Below, piece by piece: positions 39,686 through 50,394 of a stretch of DNA of 64,000 nucleotides (its first letter is position 1; the number at the start of each line of letters is the position of its first letter). The notes below the pieces were generated by a model that did no database searches, had not been told where the DNA came from, and worked only from the letters and a program-made list of their open reading frames with translations. The DNA is from Phyllobacteriaceae bacterium (GTDB lineage: Bacteria; Pseudomonadota; Alphaproteobacteria; Rhizobiales; Rhizobiaceae): contig JADJTR010000001.1 in NCBI GenBank assembly GCA_016711085.1, forward strand, positions 1-64,000. The letters are read 5' to 3'. The translations under genes and the position numbers were made by a program.

Positions 39686-39718
39686 CCGGCGGGTTGCATG
39701 AAAGCAGCCCGCCGGTTT
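39686..39718 (+). terminator. Stem-loop after rpsO
   Basis: A 12-bp stem (39686-39697 with 39704-39715, one G-U pair) with loop ATGAAA is followed by TTT. It may be a partial terminator between rpsO and pnp or an RNase processing site. Confidence 0.65.
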
Positions 39719-39786
39719 CGCATCGGGGCCTGCGTTTCGGTCCCTTCCGGCCAAGCGCATGTCGCGCCGCCGCCCATGGGACAGGT

Positions 39787-39840
39787 CATGGGGCAGGATT
39801 GAAAGCAGCCCGGCGCGGGCTCCTTTGTGTCTTGCCCATG
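39787..39840 (+). promoter_or_regulatory. Long double stem-loop in the pnp leader
   Basis: An outer stem CATGGGGCAGGA (39787-39798) pairs with TCTTGCCCATG (39830-39840), with one bulge. It encloses an inner 6-bp hairpin AGCCCG-gcg-CGGGCT (39807-39821). It lies 80 nt before the pnp start, where E. coli has the RNase III-cut hairpin through which PNPase represses itself. Confidence 0.55.
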
Positions 39841-39918
39841 GCTCGTCCGAACGAAGCCAGAGGGATGGCGCGGGACCGGATAATCCAGCCCGTGCGCCCG
39901 TAATTTCAAGGACAAGAC

Positions 39919-42061
<2,143 letters not shown>

Positions 42062-42084
42062 GGCGCGCGCCAGTCCCGGAAAAC

Positions 42085-42116
42085 GGGCGCGCCGGGGACG
42101 GCGCGCCCTTTTTGTT
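42085..42116 (+). terminator. Rho-independent terminator of pnp
   Basis: A 9-bp perfect stem GGGCGCGCC/GGCGCGCCC with loop GGGGAC (42085-42108) is followed by TTTTTGTTT, 23 nt after the pnp stop. Confidence 0.9.
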
Positions 42117-42129
42117 TGGAAAACCGGTG

Positions 42130-43146
42130 ATGACGGATGCTCATGACAGGATTCTGGCCGCGCCGGTGGAGCGCGGCGCCATACCGGCGCCGACCGGCGA
42201 ATCGCCGGCGCTCGTTCTCGGCGCCTCCGCCGCCTGGCGTCCGCCGGAGGGAACGGAACGCGACGCCTTCGTCCATGTGCAACCCTTCCGTCCCGATCTT
42301 ATGGCGTTGCAGCGCGCCGGGCATAGCGTCTTTGCCGATATCCCGGCGGGGCGTTTCGCCTCCGTCTACATTCAGGTTTCCCGATACCGCGCGCGCACCG
42401 AAAGCTGGATAGAATCGGCGCTGGCGCATCTCCGGCCGGGCGGATGGCTGGTCGTCGGCGGCGGCCTGAAGAATGGCGCGGATGCGATTGCAAAGCGCCT
42501 GGCCAAACGCTTTCCCGGCGGCGAGAGGCTGTCGAAGCACCATGGCGTGGCGTTCCATGTTTGCGTCGCCGATCCGGAGGCCGCACGCCTGCCGGCAGCG
42601 CCGAACCATTTCCACATCCATTCCGGGTGGGTGACGGCCCCCGGTGCGTTTTCGGCCGATGAAATCGATCCGGCCTCGCGGCTCCTCGTCGAAAACCTGC
42701 CGGCGGACATGTCCGGCCGTGTCGCCGATTTCGGTGCGGGCTGGGGCTACCTGGCCGGGGAAATCGCCACCCGCTTTCCGGGCGTATGCCATGTCGATCT
42801 TTACGAAGCCGATCACGAGGCCCTGGGCGCCGCGAAGGCCAATTTGGCGCATCGCGCAACGTCCGTGGAAGCGGGCTTTTTCTGGTTCGATCTGGCGAGT
42901 GAGGCCGTGCCGCGTCGCTACGACGTCATCGCCATGAATCCACCGTTTCATCAGGGCCGCGCCGCCGACCCGGCGATAGGACTGGCTTTCATCGTCGCGG
43001 CCGCCAAGGCTTTGAAACCAGGCGGTCGCCTGTTCATGGTCGCCAACCGGCGCCTGCCTTACGAAACGGCTTTGGCGAAGGAGTTTTCCCGCAGCGGCGA
43101 AACCGCCGGCAATCCGCAGTTCAAGATCTTGTGGGCGGTCCGCTGA
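42130..43146 (+). CDS. rsmC: RsmC-like 16S rRNA (guanine-N2)-methyltransferase
   Basis: 338 aa in two tandem Rossmann methyltransferase-like halves, as in RsmC. The N-terminal half is degenerate. The C-terminal half has the SAM motif VADFGAGWGYLAGEIA and the N2-guanine catalytic motif MNPPFHQG. The GAFSADEIDPASRLLVENLP linker is typical. The likely target is G1207 of 16S rRNA, with RlmG-type activity the alternative. ATG 42130 is preferred to a TTG at 42112 inside the pnp terminator. Confidence 0.85.
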   Translation: MTDAHDRILAAPVERGAIPAPTGESPALVLGASAAWRPPEGTERDAFVHVQPFRPDLMALQRAGHSVFADIPAGRFASVYIQVSRYRARTESWIESALAHLRPGGWLVVGGGLKNGADAIAKRLAKRFPGGERLSKHHGVAFHVCVADPEAARLPAAPNHFHIHSGWVTAPGAFSADEIDPASRLLVENLPADMSGRVADFGAGWGYLAGEIATRFPGVCHVDLYEADHEALGAAKANLAHRATSVEAGFFWFDLASEAVPRRYDVIAMNPPFHQGRAADPAIGLAFIVAAAKALKPGGRLFMVANRRLPYETALAKEFSRSGETAGNPQFKILWAVR

Positions 43147-43150
43147 GTTC

Positions 43151-44688
43151 TCAGGCCGAGTGCAACATGCGCACGGTGCCTTCGCGAACCACCAGCGGCT
43201 CGGGCCTGCCGTAGAAGTAGCCTTGCACCACATTGCAACCGGCCGCCTTGAGCAGCGTCGCCTGGTTCTCGGTCTCGACGCCTTCGGCGATCGTGTGGAC
43301 GCCCAGCGCCCGCGACAGGCCGACAATTGTCGAGACGACCGCGCCGGAATTGGTGTCCTGCTCCATGCGTGAGACAAAGGAACGATCGATTTTCAGCTTC
43401 TGGAACGAAAAATCGATCAGGTAGGAGAGATTGGAATAACCCGTGCCGAAATCGTCGACGGCGACCGAAATGCCGAGCACCGCAAGTTCCTTGAGAATGC
43501 GCTGCGCACGTTCGCGATCCTGCACCATGGCGGATTCGGTGACTTCAAGTTCAAGGCGGGACGCCGGCAGGTGGGCGTCCTCGAGGGCGCGGCGCACCAC
43601 GTCGACCAGATTCCGGCCCATGAACTGGATCGGGGAGATGTTGACGGCGACGATGCAATTGTCGGGGAGATGGTGCGCATCGTTGCAAGCCTTGCGCAGC
43701 ACCCATTCGCCGATCTGCCCGATCATGCCGGTTTCCTCGGCAACGGGGATGAATTCAAGCGGCGGGATCATGCCGCGCTCGGGATGGCGCCAACGAATGA
43801 GGGCCTCGTAGCCGACAATCGATCCCGAAAGCAGGTTCATCTGCGGCTGATAATAGAGGTCGAAATCGCCGCGTCCGAAGGCGACCGACAGTTCCGATTC
43901 GATCCAGCTGCGGTACTCCGCCTCAGCGCCCATTTCATCATGGAAAGCCGACCAATTGCCGGCGCCGGAGGCGCGCGCATGTTGCAGCGCAAGGCTCGAT
44001 TTGCGCAGGAGCTTGACCGGCTCGACCCCGTCTTTCGGCAAGGCGACAATCCCGACCGACAGGTTGATCGATTGCAAATGGGTTTTGAGTTGGTAGGGCG
44101 ACATCATCGAAGCGATCATGCGTTCGATGCCGGTGATCGAAAACGGTCAAGCGGAACCAGAACGGCGAATTCGCCGGCGCCGATCCGGCCAACCTTGATG
44201 CTTGGATCGAAATTGCGCAGCAGCCGTTCGGCAAACGTCCGGATGAGTTCATCGCCCTGGGTGTAGCCGATCGCATCGTTGATATGCTTGAATCGGTCGA
44301 CATCGATGTCGACGAGAAAGATCGGCGATCCGGTGCGCCGGGTTTCAAGAACGGCCTCGGCGATGAGAGCGTTCATGTTTGTGCGAGTAGGCAATCCCGT
44401 CAGTTTGTCAAACATGGTTTCCTGACGAACGAAATCGGTCGATTCGTCAACGCCGGCAAAAAAAGCCATGGCGGCGATCGAAGCGGCGAGCGCGCAAAGT
44501 CCCGAAATAATCGCGACCAGCGTGCCGGGCTCGAAATGCGCGATATCCTGGCGTATCGCGGCGTTGAGGCCCCATGTGCCCAACATGAAGCTGCCTATGC
44601 CGGCGATGGCGATCGTCAAAAGGCGAAAAGCCTTGGATCGGGTAGGGTTTGAATTGTTTTGCATGGAGCCCCGCTTTGGGAGCTTCAT
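43151..44688 (-). CDS. Membrane GGDEF-EAL protein, probable c-di-GMP phosphodiesterase, one frame break
   Basis: Repaired length about 512 aa. Two N-terminal transmembrane helices (LLTIAIAGIGSFMLGTWGLNAA and LVAIISGLCALAASIAAMAFFAG) precede a GGDEF domain whose signature is degenerate (RIGAGEFAV in place of GGDEF). An EAL domain with an intact YEALIRW motif, NISPIQF, EVTESAM and DDFGTGYSNLSYL follows. This pattern predicts c-di-GMP hydrolysis rather than synthesis. One base seems missing near 44140, between LVPLDRF and MIASMMSPYQL. ATG 44664 is an alternative start. Confidence 0.87.
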
Positions 44689-44756
44689 ACGAGAGCCACA
44701 TTAAATCCCGGTTCAGCAGGTGCTTAAAAGTTTAAACGCGACCGGTCTTGGCGGCC

Positions 44757-45566
44757 TCAATCGTCGGATGGAGCGCTTTTCAATGTCTCGAGCGTTGGCA
44801 TCGAGGTGACATGGTAACCGGAATCGACATGGTGGACCTCTCCGGTGACACCAGACGACAGGCCGCTGAGCAAATAGAGCGCCGACGCGCCGACATCCTC
44901 GATGCTGACCGTGCGGCGCAGAGGCGAGTTGCGCGCTTGCCAGGAAAACATCTGGCGGGCGTCCGAAATGCCTGCTCCGGCCAGGGTTCGCACCGGTCCC
45001 GCCGAAATGGCGTTGACGCGAATGCCGCGCGGCCCGAAATCGTTGGCGAGATAGCGCACGCTCGCTTCCAGGCCGGCCTTGGCGACGCCCATGACATTGT
45101 AGTTGGGCATCACGCGCGTGGATCCGGCATAGGTAAGCGTCAACATCGATCCGCCTTCGCCCATGAGAGCCGCGGCGTGGCGCGCGGTTTCCGTGAACGA
45201 GAAGCAGGAAATGACCATGGTGCGCACGAAATTGTCGCGGCTGGTGTCGGCGTATAGCCCCTTCAATTCGTTTTTATCGGAATAGCCTATGGCGTGAACG
45301 AGGAAATCGAGCGAACCCCATTCGGCCTTCAGCGTGTCGAAGACCGCGGCCACCGAAGCGGAATCCTCGACATCGCACGGCAGAACCAGCCGGCCGCCAA
45401 TGCTTTCGGCAAGGGGCCGAACGCGTTTGCCGAAGGCCTCGCCCTGATAGGTCAGCGCGATTTCCGCGCCTTCGGCGGCCACCGCCTTGGCGATCCCCCA
45501 GGCGATCGAGTGGTTATTGGCGACACCCATGATAAGGCCGCGACGGCCCCGCATCAGTTCCGGCAT
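44757..45566 (-). CDS. fabI: Enoyl-ACP reductase FabI
   Basis: NADH-dependent enoyl-ACP reductase, last step of each fatty-acid elongation cycle. The 269-aa SDR protein has IMGVANNHSIAWGIAKA, the HAIGYSDK segment, TYAGSTRVMPNYNVMGVAKAGLEASVRYLA (Tyr and Lys of the active site) and the AGPVRTLAGAGI loop. It lies 9 nt after fabB in a fabA-fabB-fabI operon. Confidence 0.96.
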   Translation of the reverse strand: MPELMRGRRGLIMGVANNHSIAWGIAKAVAAEGAEIALTYQGEAFGKRVRPLAESIGGRLVLPCDVEDSASVAAVFDTLKAEWGSLDFLVHAIGYSDKNELKGLYADTSRDNFVRTMVISCFSFTETARHAAALMGEGGSMLTLTYAGSTRVMPNYNVMGVAKAGLEASVRYLANDFGPRGIRVNAISAGPVRTLAGAGISDARQMFSWQARNSPLRRTVSIEDVGASALYLLSGLSSGVTGEVHHVDSGYHVTSMPTLETLKSAPSDD

Positions 45567-45575
45567 GATGGGTCC

Positions 45576-46796
45576 TTAAGGATTGTGACGCTGGAAAACG
45601 AGCGTGGCGTTGGTTCCGCCGAAACCGAACGAGTTCGACAGCACCGTGTCGATGGACGCATCGTCGATCCGGTCTAGCGCGATCGGCATGCCCTCGAATT
45701 CGGGATCGAGATTTTCGATATGCGCGCTTTTGGCGACGAAACGGCCCTGCATCATCAGGATCGAGTATATCGCTTCCTGGACGCCGGTTGCGCCAAGCGA
45801 GTGGCCGGTCAGCGATTTGGTCGACGAAATATGGGGGAGGTCGGCGCCGAAGACCTGACGAATGGCGCCCATTTCCTTGCTGTCGCCGACAGGCGTCGAG
45901 GTGCCGTGGGTGTTGATGTAATCGACGCGGCCCTTCACCGTGGAAACGGCTTGCCGCATGCAGCGAATGGCGCCTTCTCCGGATGGCGCGACCATGTCGT
46001 GGCCGTCCGACGTGGCGCCATAACCGACGATTTCGGCGTAGATTTTCGCCCCGCGCGCCATGGCGTGTTCGCGTTCTTCGAGCACCAGGACGCCGGCGCC
46101 GCCGGCGATGACGAATCCGTCGCGATCGACGTCATAGGCGCGCGAAGCCGAAGAGGCGCGATCATTGTACTTCGACGACATGGCGCCCATGGCGTCGAAC
46201 AGGTTCGACATGGTCCAGTCGAGATCCTCGCAGCCGCCGGCGAAGACGATGTCCTGCTTGCCCCACTGGATCAGCTCATAGGCGTTGCCGACACAATGCG
46301 CCGAGGTCGAGCAAGCCGAGGAGATCGAGTAGTTCACGCCGTGGATCTTGAACCACGTCGCCAGCGTCGCCGATGCGGTCGACGACATTGCCTTCGGCAC
46401 GGCGAACGGGCCGATTCGCTTCGGGCTTTTGTTTTTGAGCGTGGTTTCGGCCGCTTCGACGATCGTCTTTGTCGACGGTCCGCCCGAGCCCATCACGATG
46501 CCGGTCCGCTCGTTGGAAATATCGGACTCGGTCAAACCCGAATCGGCGATGGCCTGGTCCATGGCCACATGGTTCCACGCCGCGCCATTCGACAGAAAAC
46601 GCATCGCCCGCCGGTCGATCAGGGGCGACGGATCGAGCGTCGGCATGCCCCAAACCTGGCAGCGAAATCCCAGTTCGGCGAATCGGCTGGAAAAGGAAAT
46701 GCCCGAACGAGCTTCCCGCAGGGACGACGCGACTTCGTCGGCATTGTTGCCGATCGATGAGACGATCCCGATTCCCGTGACGACGACGCGCCTCAT
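45576..46796 (-). CDS. fabB: Beta-ketoacyl-ACP synthase I FabB
   Basis: Condensing enzyme required for unsaturated fatty acid elongation. The 406-aa product has catalytic Cys in SSACSTSAHC, His in NTHGTSTPVGD, Lys and second His in TKSLTGHSLGATG, and the C-terminal SFGFGGTN. The start at 46796 follows GGAGCAAGGG; the frame is open further upstream. Linkage to fabA supports FabB rather than FabF. Confidence 0.96.
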   Translation of the reverse strand: MRRVVVTGIGIVSSIGNNADEVASSLREARSGISFSSRFAELGFRCQVWGMPTLDPSPLIDRRAMRFLSNGAAWNHVAMDQAIADSGLTESDISNERTGIVMGSGGPSTKTIVEAAETTLKNKSPKRIGPFAVPKAMSSTASATLATWFKIHGVNYSISSACSTSAHCVGNAYELIQWGKQDIVFAGGCEDLDWTMSNLFDAMGAMSSKYNDRASSASRAYDVDRDGFVIAGGAGVLVLEEREHAMARGAKIYAEIVGYGATSDGHDMVAPSGEGAIRCMRQAVSTVKGRVDYINTHGTSTPVGDSKEMGAIRQVFGADLPHISSTKSLTGHSLGATGVQEAIYSILMMQGRFVAKSAHIENLDPEFEGMPIALDRIDDASIDTVLSNSFGFGGTNATLVFQRHNP

Positions 46797-46827
46797 CCCT
46801 TGCTCCATCAAAGCCGGCCGTAGCCTT

Positions 46828-47343
46828 TTATGCCGCACTAACGCTCGACAGGCCGACGCGCAAATCGGTTGCGGCATAGATTTGCTGTCCATCCGCTTTC
46901 AGCCAACCGTCGGCGATGCCGAGCACGAGGCGACCGCGCATGACGCGTTTGAAATCGATGCCATATTCGACCAGTTTGGTCTTCGGCGTGACCATGCCTT
47001 TGAATTTCACCTCGCCGGTCGACAAGGCCATCCCGTAACCCGGTTCGCCCAGCCAGCCGAGGTAAAAACCGGTCAATTGCCACATCGCATCAAGCCCGAG
47101 GCAGCCCGGCATGATCGGATTGCCGATGAAGTGGCATGGAAAGAACCAAAGATCGGGGCGAATGTCGAGTTCGGCGCGGATATAGCCCTTGCCGAAGGCG
47201 CCGCCTTCTTCCGAAATATCGGTGATTCGATCGAACATCAGCATTGGCGGCGCCGGCAACTGGGCGTTACCCGGGCCGAACAATTCGGAGCGTCCGCAAG
47301 CCAGCAGATCGTCGTAGGTGTAGCTCGATTTTCGTTCGTGCAT
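46828..47343 (-). CDS. fabA: 3-hydroxydecanoyl-ACP dehydratase/isomerase FabA
   Basis: Introduces the cis double bond for unsaturated fatty acids by dehydrating 3-hydroxydecanoyl-ACP and isomerising the product. The 171-aa product has active-site His in FFPCHFIGNPIMPGCLGLDAMWQ with Asp 14 residues later, plus FKGMVTPKTKLVEYGIDFKRV. It is first in the fabA-fabB-fabI operon and divergent from irr, a common arrangement in Hyphomicrobiales. Confidence 0.97.
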   Translation of the reverse strand: MHERKSSYTYDDLLACGRSELFGPGNAQLPAPPMLMFDRITDISEEGGAFGKGYIRAELDIRPDLWFFPCHFIGNPIMPGCLGLDAMWQLTGFYLGWLGEPGYGMALSTGEVKFKGMVTPKTKLVEYGIDFKRVMRGRLVLGIADGWLKADGQQIYAATDLRVGLSSVSAA

Positions 47344-47413
47344 GTCGACAAAGCCTCCCTGTCGGCGCCCGATCGTTTCCTAAACGTCCACTAACACGGG
47401 CGTGCCGCGACGC

Positions 47414-47431
47414 AAACGCCCTGCGGCGTTT
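47414..47431. other. 7-bp hairpin in the fabA-irr intergenic region
   Basis: AAACGCC-ctgc-GGCGTTT is a perfect small stem-loop between the divergent fabA and irr starts. It has the look of a short terminator or operator half-site pair; its function is unknown. Confidence 0.3.
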
Positions 47432-47521
47432 TCGTCACCGGCGGCAAGCTTGAACGCGAATTGATAGCAGAATAGATGGAAGCGGTGCGCGCCGGCACGT
47501 TTGGCGCGACGGAGCAGGAAA

Positions 47522-47959
47522 TTGGCCGATCTCGCACAGAATTTTTGTGAACGCCGCCGCAACGCCGAATCGAAGGTGCGTACCGCCAAGTTGCGCCCGA
47601 CCCGCCAGCGCATTGCCTTGGCCGACATCCTGTTTCGCAAGGGCGATCGCCACGTCGGAGCCGAGGAGCTCTATGCCGAAGCGGTTTCTGCGGGAGTGAA
47701 TCTGTCGCTGGCGACGGTCTACAACACGCTGCATCAGTTCACGACGGCGGGATTGCTCCGCGCGATCGCCGTCGAAGGTTCGAAGACCTATTTCGACACC
47801 AACATTTCAGACCATCACCATTTCTTCGTCGAAGGTCCAAATACCGTAATGGACATCACCGGCGGGCCGATCGGCGTGACCAATCTGCCGGAAGCGCCGG
47901 AAGGCATGGAAATCGTCAATGTCGACGTGGTGATCCGTTTGCGGCCGAAGCGAAGCTGA
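47522..47959 (+). CDS. irr: Iron response regulator Irr (Fur family)
   Basis: A 145-aa Fur-superfamily regulator controlling iron and heme genes in Hyphomicrobiales. It has the LRPTRQRIALADILF winged helix, AEELYAEAVSAGVNLSLATVYNTLHQFTTAGLLR, and the HHH heme-responsive motif in NISDHHHFFVEG. The fabA-fabB-irr neighbourhood supports the name. The start is uncertain: TTG 47522 follows GGAG with good spacing, and a TTG at 47501 extends it by seven residues. No in-frame ATG lies nearby. Confidence 0.93.
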   Translation: MADLAQNFCERRRNAESKVRTAKLRPTRQRIALADILFRKGDRHVGAEELYAEAVSAGVNLSLATVYNTLHQFTTAGLLRAIAVEGSKTYFDTNISDHHHFFVEGPNTVMDITGGPIGVTNLPEAPEGMEIVNVDVVIRLRPKRS

Positions 47960-47970
47960 GCTGAACCCGG

Positions 47971-48525
47971 TCAGTCCTCGACCGTTTCGCCCGGATAAGC
48001 GCCCCAGATCAGCGTCTGTTCGACGTAGCCCTCCTCGCCGGAAAAGGTCATCCGGCACCACGCTCCGTCGCAGGTGTCGATCACTCCCATCGCGCCCGGT
48101 TCGATAACCGCCAGCGCCGGCGCGCCGGCGTTTGGTTCGGTGCGCAGGGAAATCATTGTTTCCTTGCCGCGATGCCATGGCGCGGCTATGGCCGTCCGCT
48201 TGCCCGACAGCAGCGATTGGCTGACCCAGCCTTCAGTGCCGTCCGCATCGCGCACGCGCCGCCAGGTATCGTATTCCTGGATCACTTCCATCGGCAGGCC
48301 GGGTTTGAGATACATCCAGTCGACCGCATAATCCTTGCCGGGGCCGACGCGGAGATTGACCCGACCCGATTTGAGGCTGACAAAGCGGGGCAGCGGCAAG
48401 CCGCTTTCACCCTTGTCGATGGAACCGGTGGTTTGCGCGAAAGCGCCGGGACCGGCGATCGAGGCGGCAAGAAGTGCGCCGAAGGAAAGGCTGGCAAGAC
48501 GGCGAGCGAATGAAATGGAACGCAT
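47971..48525 (-). CDS. Periplasmic SH3-domain protein
   Basis: A 184-aa exported protein with a signal peptide (LASLSFGALLAASIAGPGAFA) and two bacterial SH3 domains: RVNLRVGPGKDYAVDWMYLKPGLPMEV...WRRVRDADGTEGWV and MISLRTEPNAGAPALAVIEPG...GYVEQTLIWG. These domains usually bind cell-wall or protein ligands; no enzymatic domain is present. It is divergent from the 2-hydroxyacid dehydrogenase and convergent with irr. Confidence 0.88.
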   Translation of the reverse strand: MRSISFARRLASLSFGALLAASIAGPGAFAQTTGSIDKGESGLPLPRFVSLKSGRVNLRVGPGKDYAVDWMYLKPGLPMEVIQEYDTWRRVRDADGTEGWVSQSLLSGKRTAIAAPWHRGKETMISLRTEPNAGAPALAVIEPGAMGVIDTCDGAWCRMTFSGEEGYVEQTLIWGAYPGETVED

Positions 48526-48679
48526 TGAACACTACCCTTGACGCGTACGCACCGGTATCTTGGCGCAATCCGGGACGATACCGTCTTGAGGGCACTGGAA
48601 CTGTGCCGACGTGACAGGTTACAAGTGTCGTCGGTCTTGGTTAAAGAGGTCTGAAAAGGACCTGGGATTCGAGGATAGA

Positions 48680-49681
48680 ATGGTTGGCATGAAAAAGCCG
48701 CTCGTCGTCATCACGCGGAAGCTTCCCGATCCCGTCGAGACCCGCATGCGCGAATTGTTCGACGCAAGGCTGAATGTCGATGACCAGCCGATGACCCAGG
48801 CGGAGCTGGTCGCCGCGATGCGCGAGGCCGAAGTGCTGGTGCCGACGGTGACCGACCGCATCGACGCGGCCCTGATCGAGCAAGCCGGCCCGGCGCTCAA
48901 GCTCATCGCCAATTATGGCAATGGCGTCGACAATATCGATGTCGCGGCGGCGGCCAGGAAAGGCATCGCCGTCACCAACACGCCGAATGTCCTCAACGAG
49001 GACACCGCCGACATGACGATGGCGCTGATCCTCGCCGTGCCGCGCCGATTGACCGAGGGCGCGGCGATATTCCGCACCAGCGGCAAATGGGCCGGCTGGT
49101 CGCCGACCTGGATGCTTGGACATCGCATTCACGGCAAGCGCCTCGGAATTGTCGGCATGGGGCGCATTGGCGCCGCCGTGGCGCGCCGCGCCAAGGCTTT
49201 CGGCCTCGCCATCCATTATCACAACCGCCATCGCGCCGCGCCCGCGGTGGAGGAGGGTCTGGAAGCGACGTGGTGGGAAAGCCTCGACCAGATGCTGGCC
49301 CGCGTCGATATCGTCTCGGTCAATTGCCCATCGACGCCGGCGACATTTCACCTGCTTTCGGCCCGCCGGTTGGCGCTGATGCAGCCGACCGCCTACATCG
49401 TCAACACGGCGCGTGGTGGAATCATCGACGAAAACGCCCTGATCGCGATGCTCGACGACGGCCGGCTCGCCGGCGCCGGACTTGACGTCTTCGAACATGA
49501 GCCCGCGGTCGACAAGCGGCTGCTCAAGCTCGCGGAAAGGGGCAAGGTGGTGCTCCTTCCGCACATGGGATCGGCGACCATCGAAGGCCGCATCGACATG
49601 GGCGAAAAGGTCATCATCAACATCCGCACCTGGTGCGACGGCCACAAGCCGCCGGATCGGGTTTTGCCGCCGCGGGGTTAG
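48680..49681 (+). CDS. D-isomer-specific 2-hydroxyacid dehydrogenase
   Basis: A 333-aa NAD(P)-dependent dehydrogenase, perhaps a glyoxylate/hydroxypyruvate reductase. It has ANYGNGVDNIDVAAA, the Rossmann loop GIVGMGRIGAAVARRA, catalytic Arg in NTARGGIIDE, Glu in the FEHEP segment and His in LPHMGSAT. ATG 48680 follows GAGGA; ATG 48689 is nearly equal, and an earlier in-frame start at 48611 is unlikely. It overlaps the convergent tetR by four bases. Confidence 0.92.
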   Translation: MVGMKKPLVVITRKLPDPVETRMRELFDARLNVDDQPMTQAELVAAMREAEVLVPTVTDRIDAALIEQAGPALKLIANYGNGVDNIDVAAAARKGIAVTNTPNVLNEDTADMTMALILAVPRRLTEGAAIFRTSGKWAGWSPTWMLGHRIHGKRLGIVGMGRIGAAVARRAKAFGLAIHYHNRHRAAPAVEEGLEATWWESLDQMLARVDIVSVNCPSTPATFHLLSARRLALMQPTAYIVNTARGGIIDENALIAMLDDGRLAGAGLDVFEHEPAVDKRLLKLAERGKVVLLPHMGSATIEGRIDMGEKVIINIRTWCDGHKPPDRVLPPRG

Positions 49682-50286
49682 CCGGAGGCCGTCGTCAGTC
49701 CGGACAGCAGCAGGTCGATGAACCGGTCCAGTTCATCGTCGAGCGTGTCGATAGGGATGCCGACAAACCGGTTCTCCAGACTGATCGACACGATGCCGTG
49801 CACGGCCGCGAACAGGGTGCGCGCCCGTACGCGCAACTTCTCCCGCGCAAGCGCCGGCTGGAGCTTTTCCAGCGGTCCGACGATGTGGACGAGCAGCCGG
49901 GCCTGATCCTCGATATGCCAGTCCGGCACGGCGCGGCCTTCCGGCAAGGCGTGATCGAACAGCGCTCGCCACAAGCGCGGATGCGCGCGGGCGAAATCGA
50001 GATAGGCGGCGGCCAGTCGTTTCATTTGCCGGCCGGGGTTGATTTCGCCATCGACCGCCGCCGACATGACGGCGTCGATGCGCCGCAAGGTTCGTGAGTT
50101 CACCTCGATGATCAGCGCATCCAGATCGTCGAACGCCGTGTAGAGCGCGCCGAGCGCACAGCCGGCATCGGCAGTGATGTCGCGGGCGCGCAGGCCGGAA
50201 AGGCCGTTTTCAGCTATTCGCGTCGTTGCCGCATCGATCAACCCGCCGCGCAGCGCATCGCGTTTCGCCTCCCGTTTTCCGGTCAT
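49678..50286 (-). CDS. TetR-family regulator of the PspA/YiaA genes
   Basis: A 202-aa TetR repressor. The N-terminal HTH is ATTRIAENGLSGLRARDITADAGCALGALYTAFDDLDALI; the helical C-terminal ligand domain includes ARAHPRLWRALFDHAL. ATG 50286 has a GGGAGG Shine-Dalgarno; an in-frame ATG at 50322 lies inside an operator-like palindrome. Three TGAAC-N3-GTTC palindromes in the divergent gap are the likely binding sites, so it should repress both itself and the pspA-like gene. Confidence 0.9.
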   Translation of the reverse strand: MTGKREAKRDALRGGLIDAATTRIAENGLSGLRARDITADAGCALGALYTAFDDLDALIIEVNSRTLRRIDAVMSAAVDGEINPGRQMKRLAAAYLDFARAHPRLWRALFDHALPEGRAVPDWHIEDQARLLVHIVGPLEKLQPALAREKLRVRARTLFAAVHGIVSISLENRFVGIPIDTLDDELDRFIDLLLSGLTTASG

Positions 50287-50308
50287 TAACCAGAGCCTCC
50301 CGTTTTTT

Positions 50309-50321
50309 TGAACGCCGTTCA
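50309..50321. promoter_or_regulatory. TetR operator 1
   Basis: Perfect palindrome TGAAC-gcc-GTTCA, 22 nt upstream of the tetR start. Its centre is 22 bp from operator 2. Confidence 0.7.
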
Positions 50322-50330
50322 TTTTTATCT

Positions 50331-50343
50331 TGAACAGCGTTCA
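50331..50343. promoter_or_regulatory. TetR operator 2
   Basis: Perfect palindrome TGAAC-agc-GTTCA, overlapping a TTGAAC hexamer that could be the -35 of the pspA-like gene. Confidence 0.7.
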
Positions 50344-50364
50344 TATTCTGATACGTTGCGTTTG

Positions 50365-50377
50365 TGAACGTTGTTCG
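50365..50377. promoter_or_regulatory. TetR operator 3
   Basis: TGAAC-gtt-GTTCg, one mismatch from the other two sites, ending 17 nt before the pspA-like start. Confidence 0.6.
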
Positions 50378-50394
50378 TAAACGGAGAAACGTCG

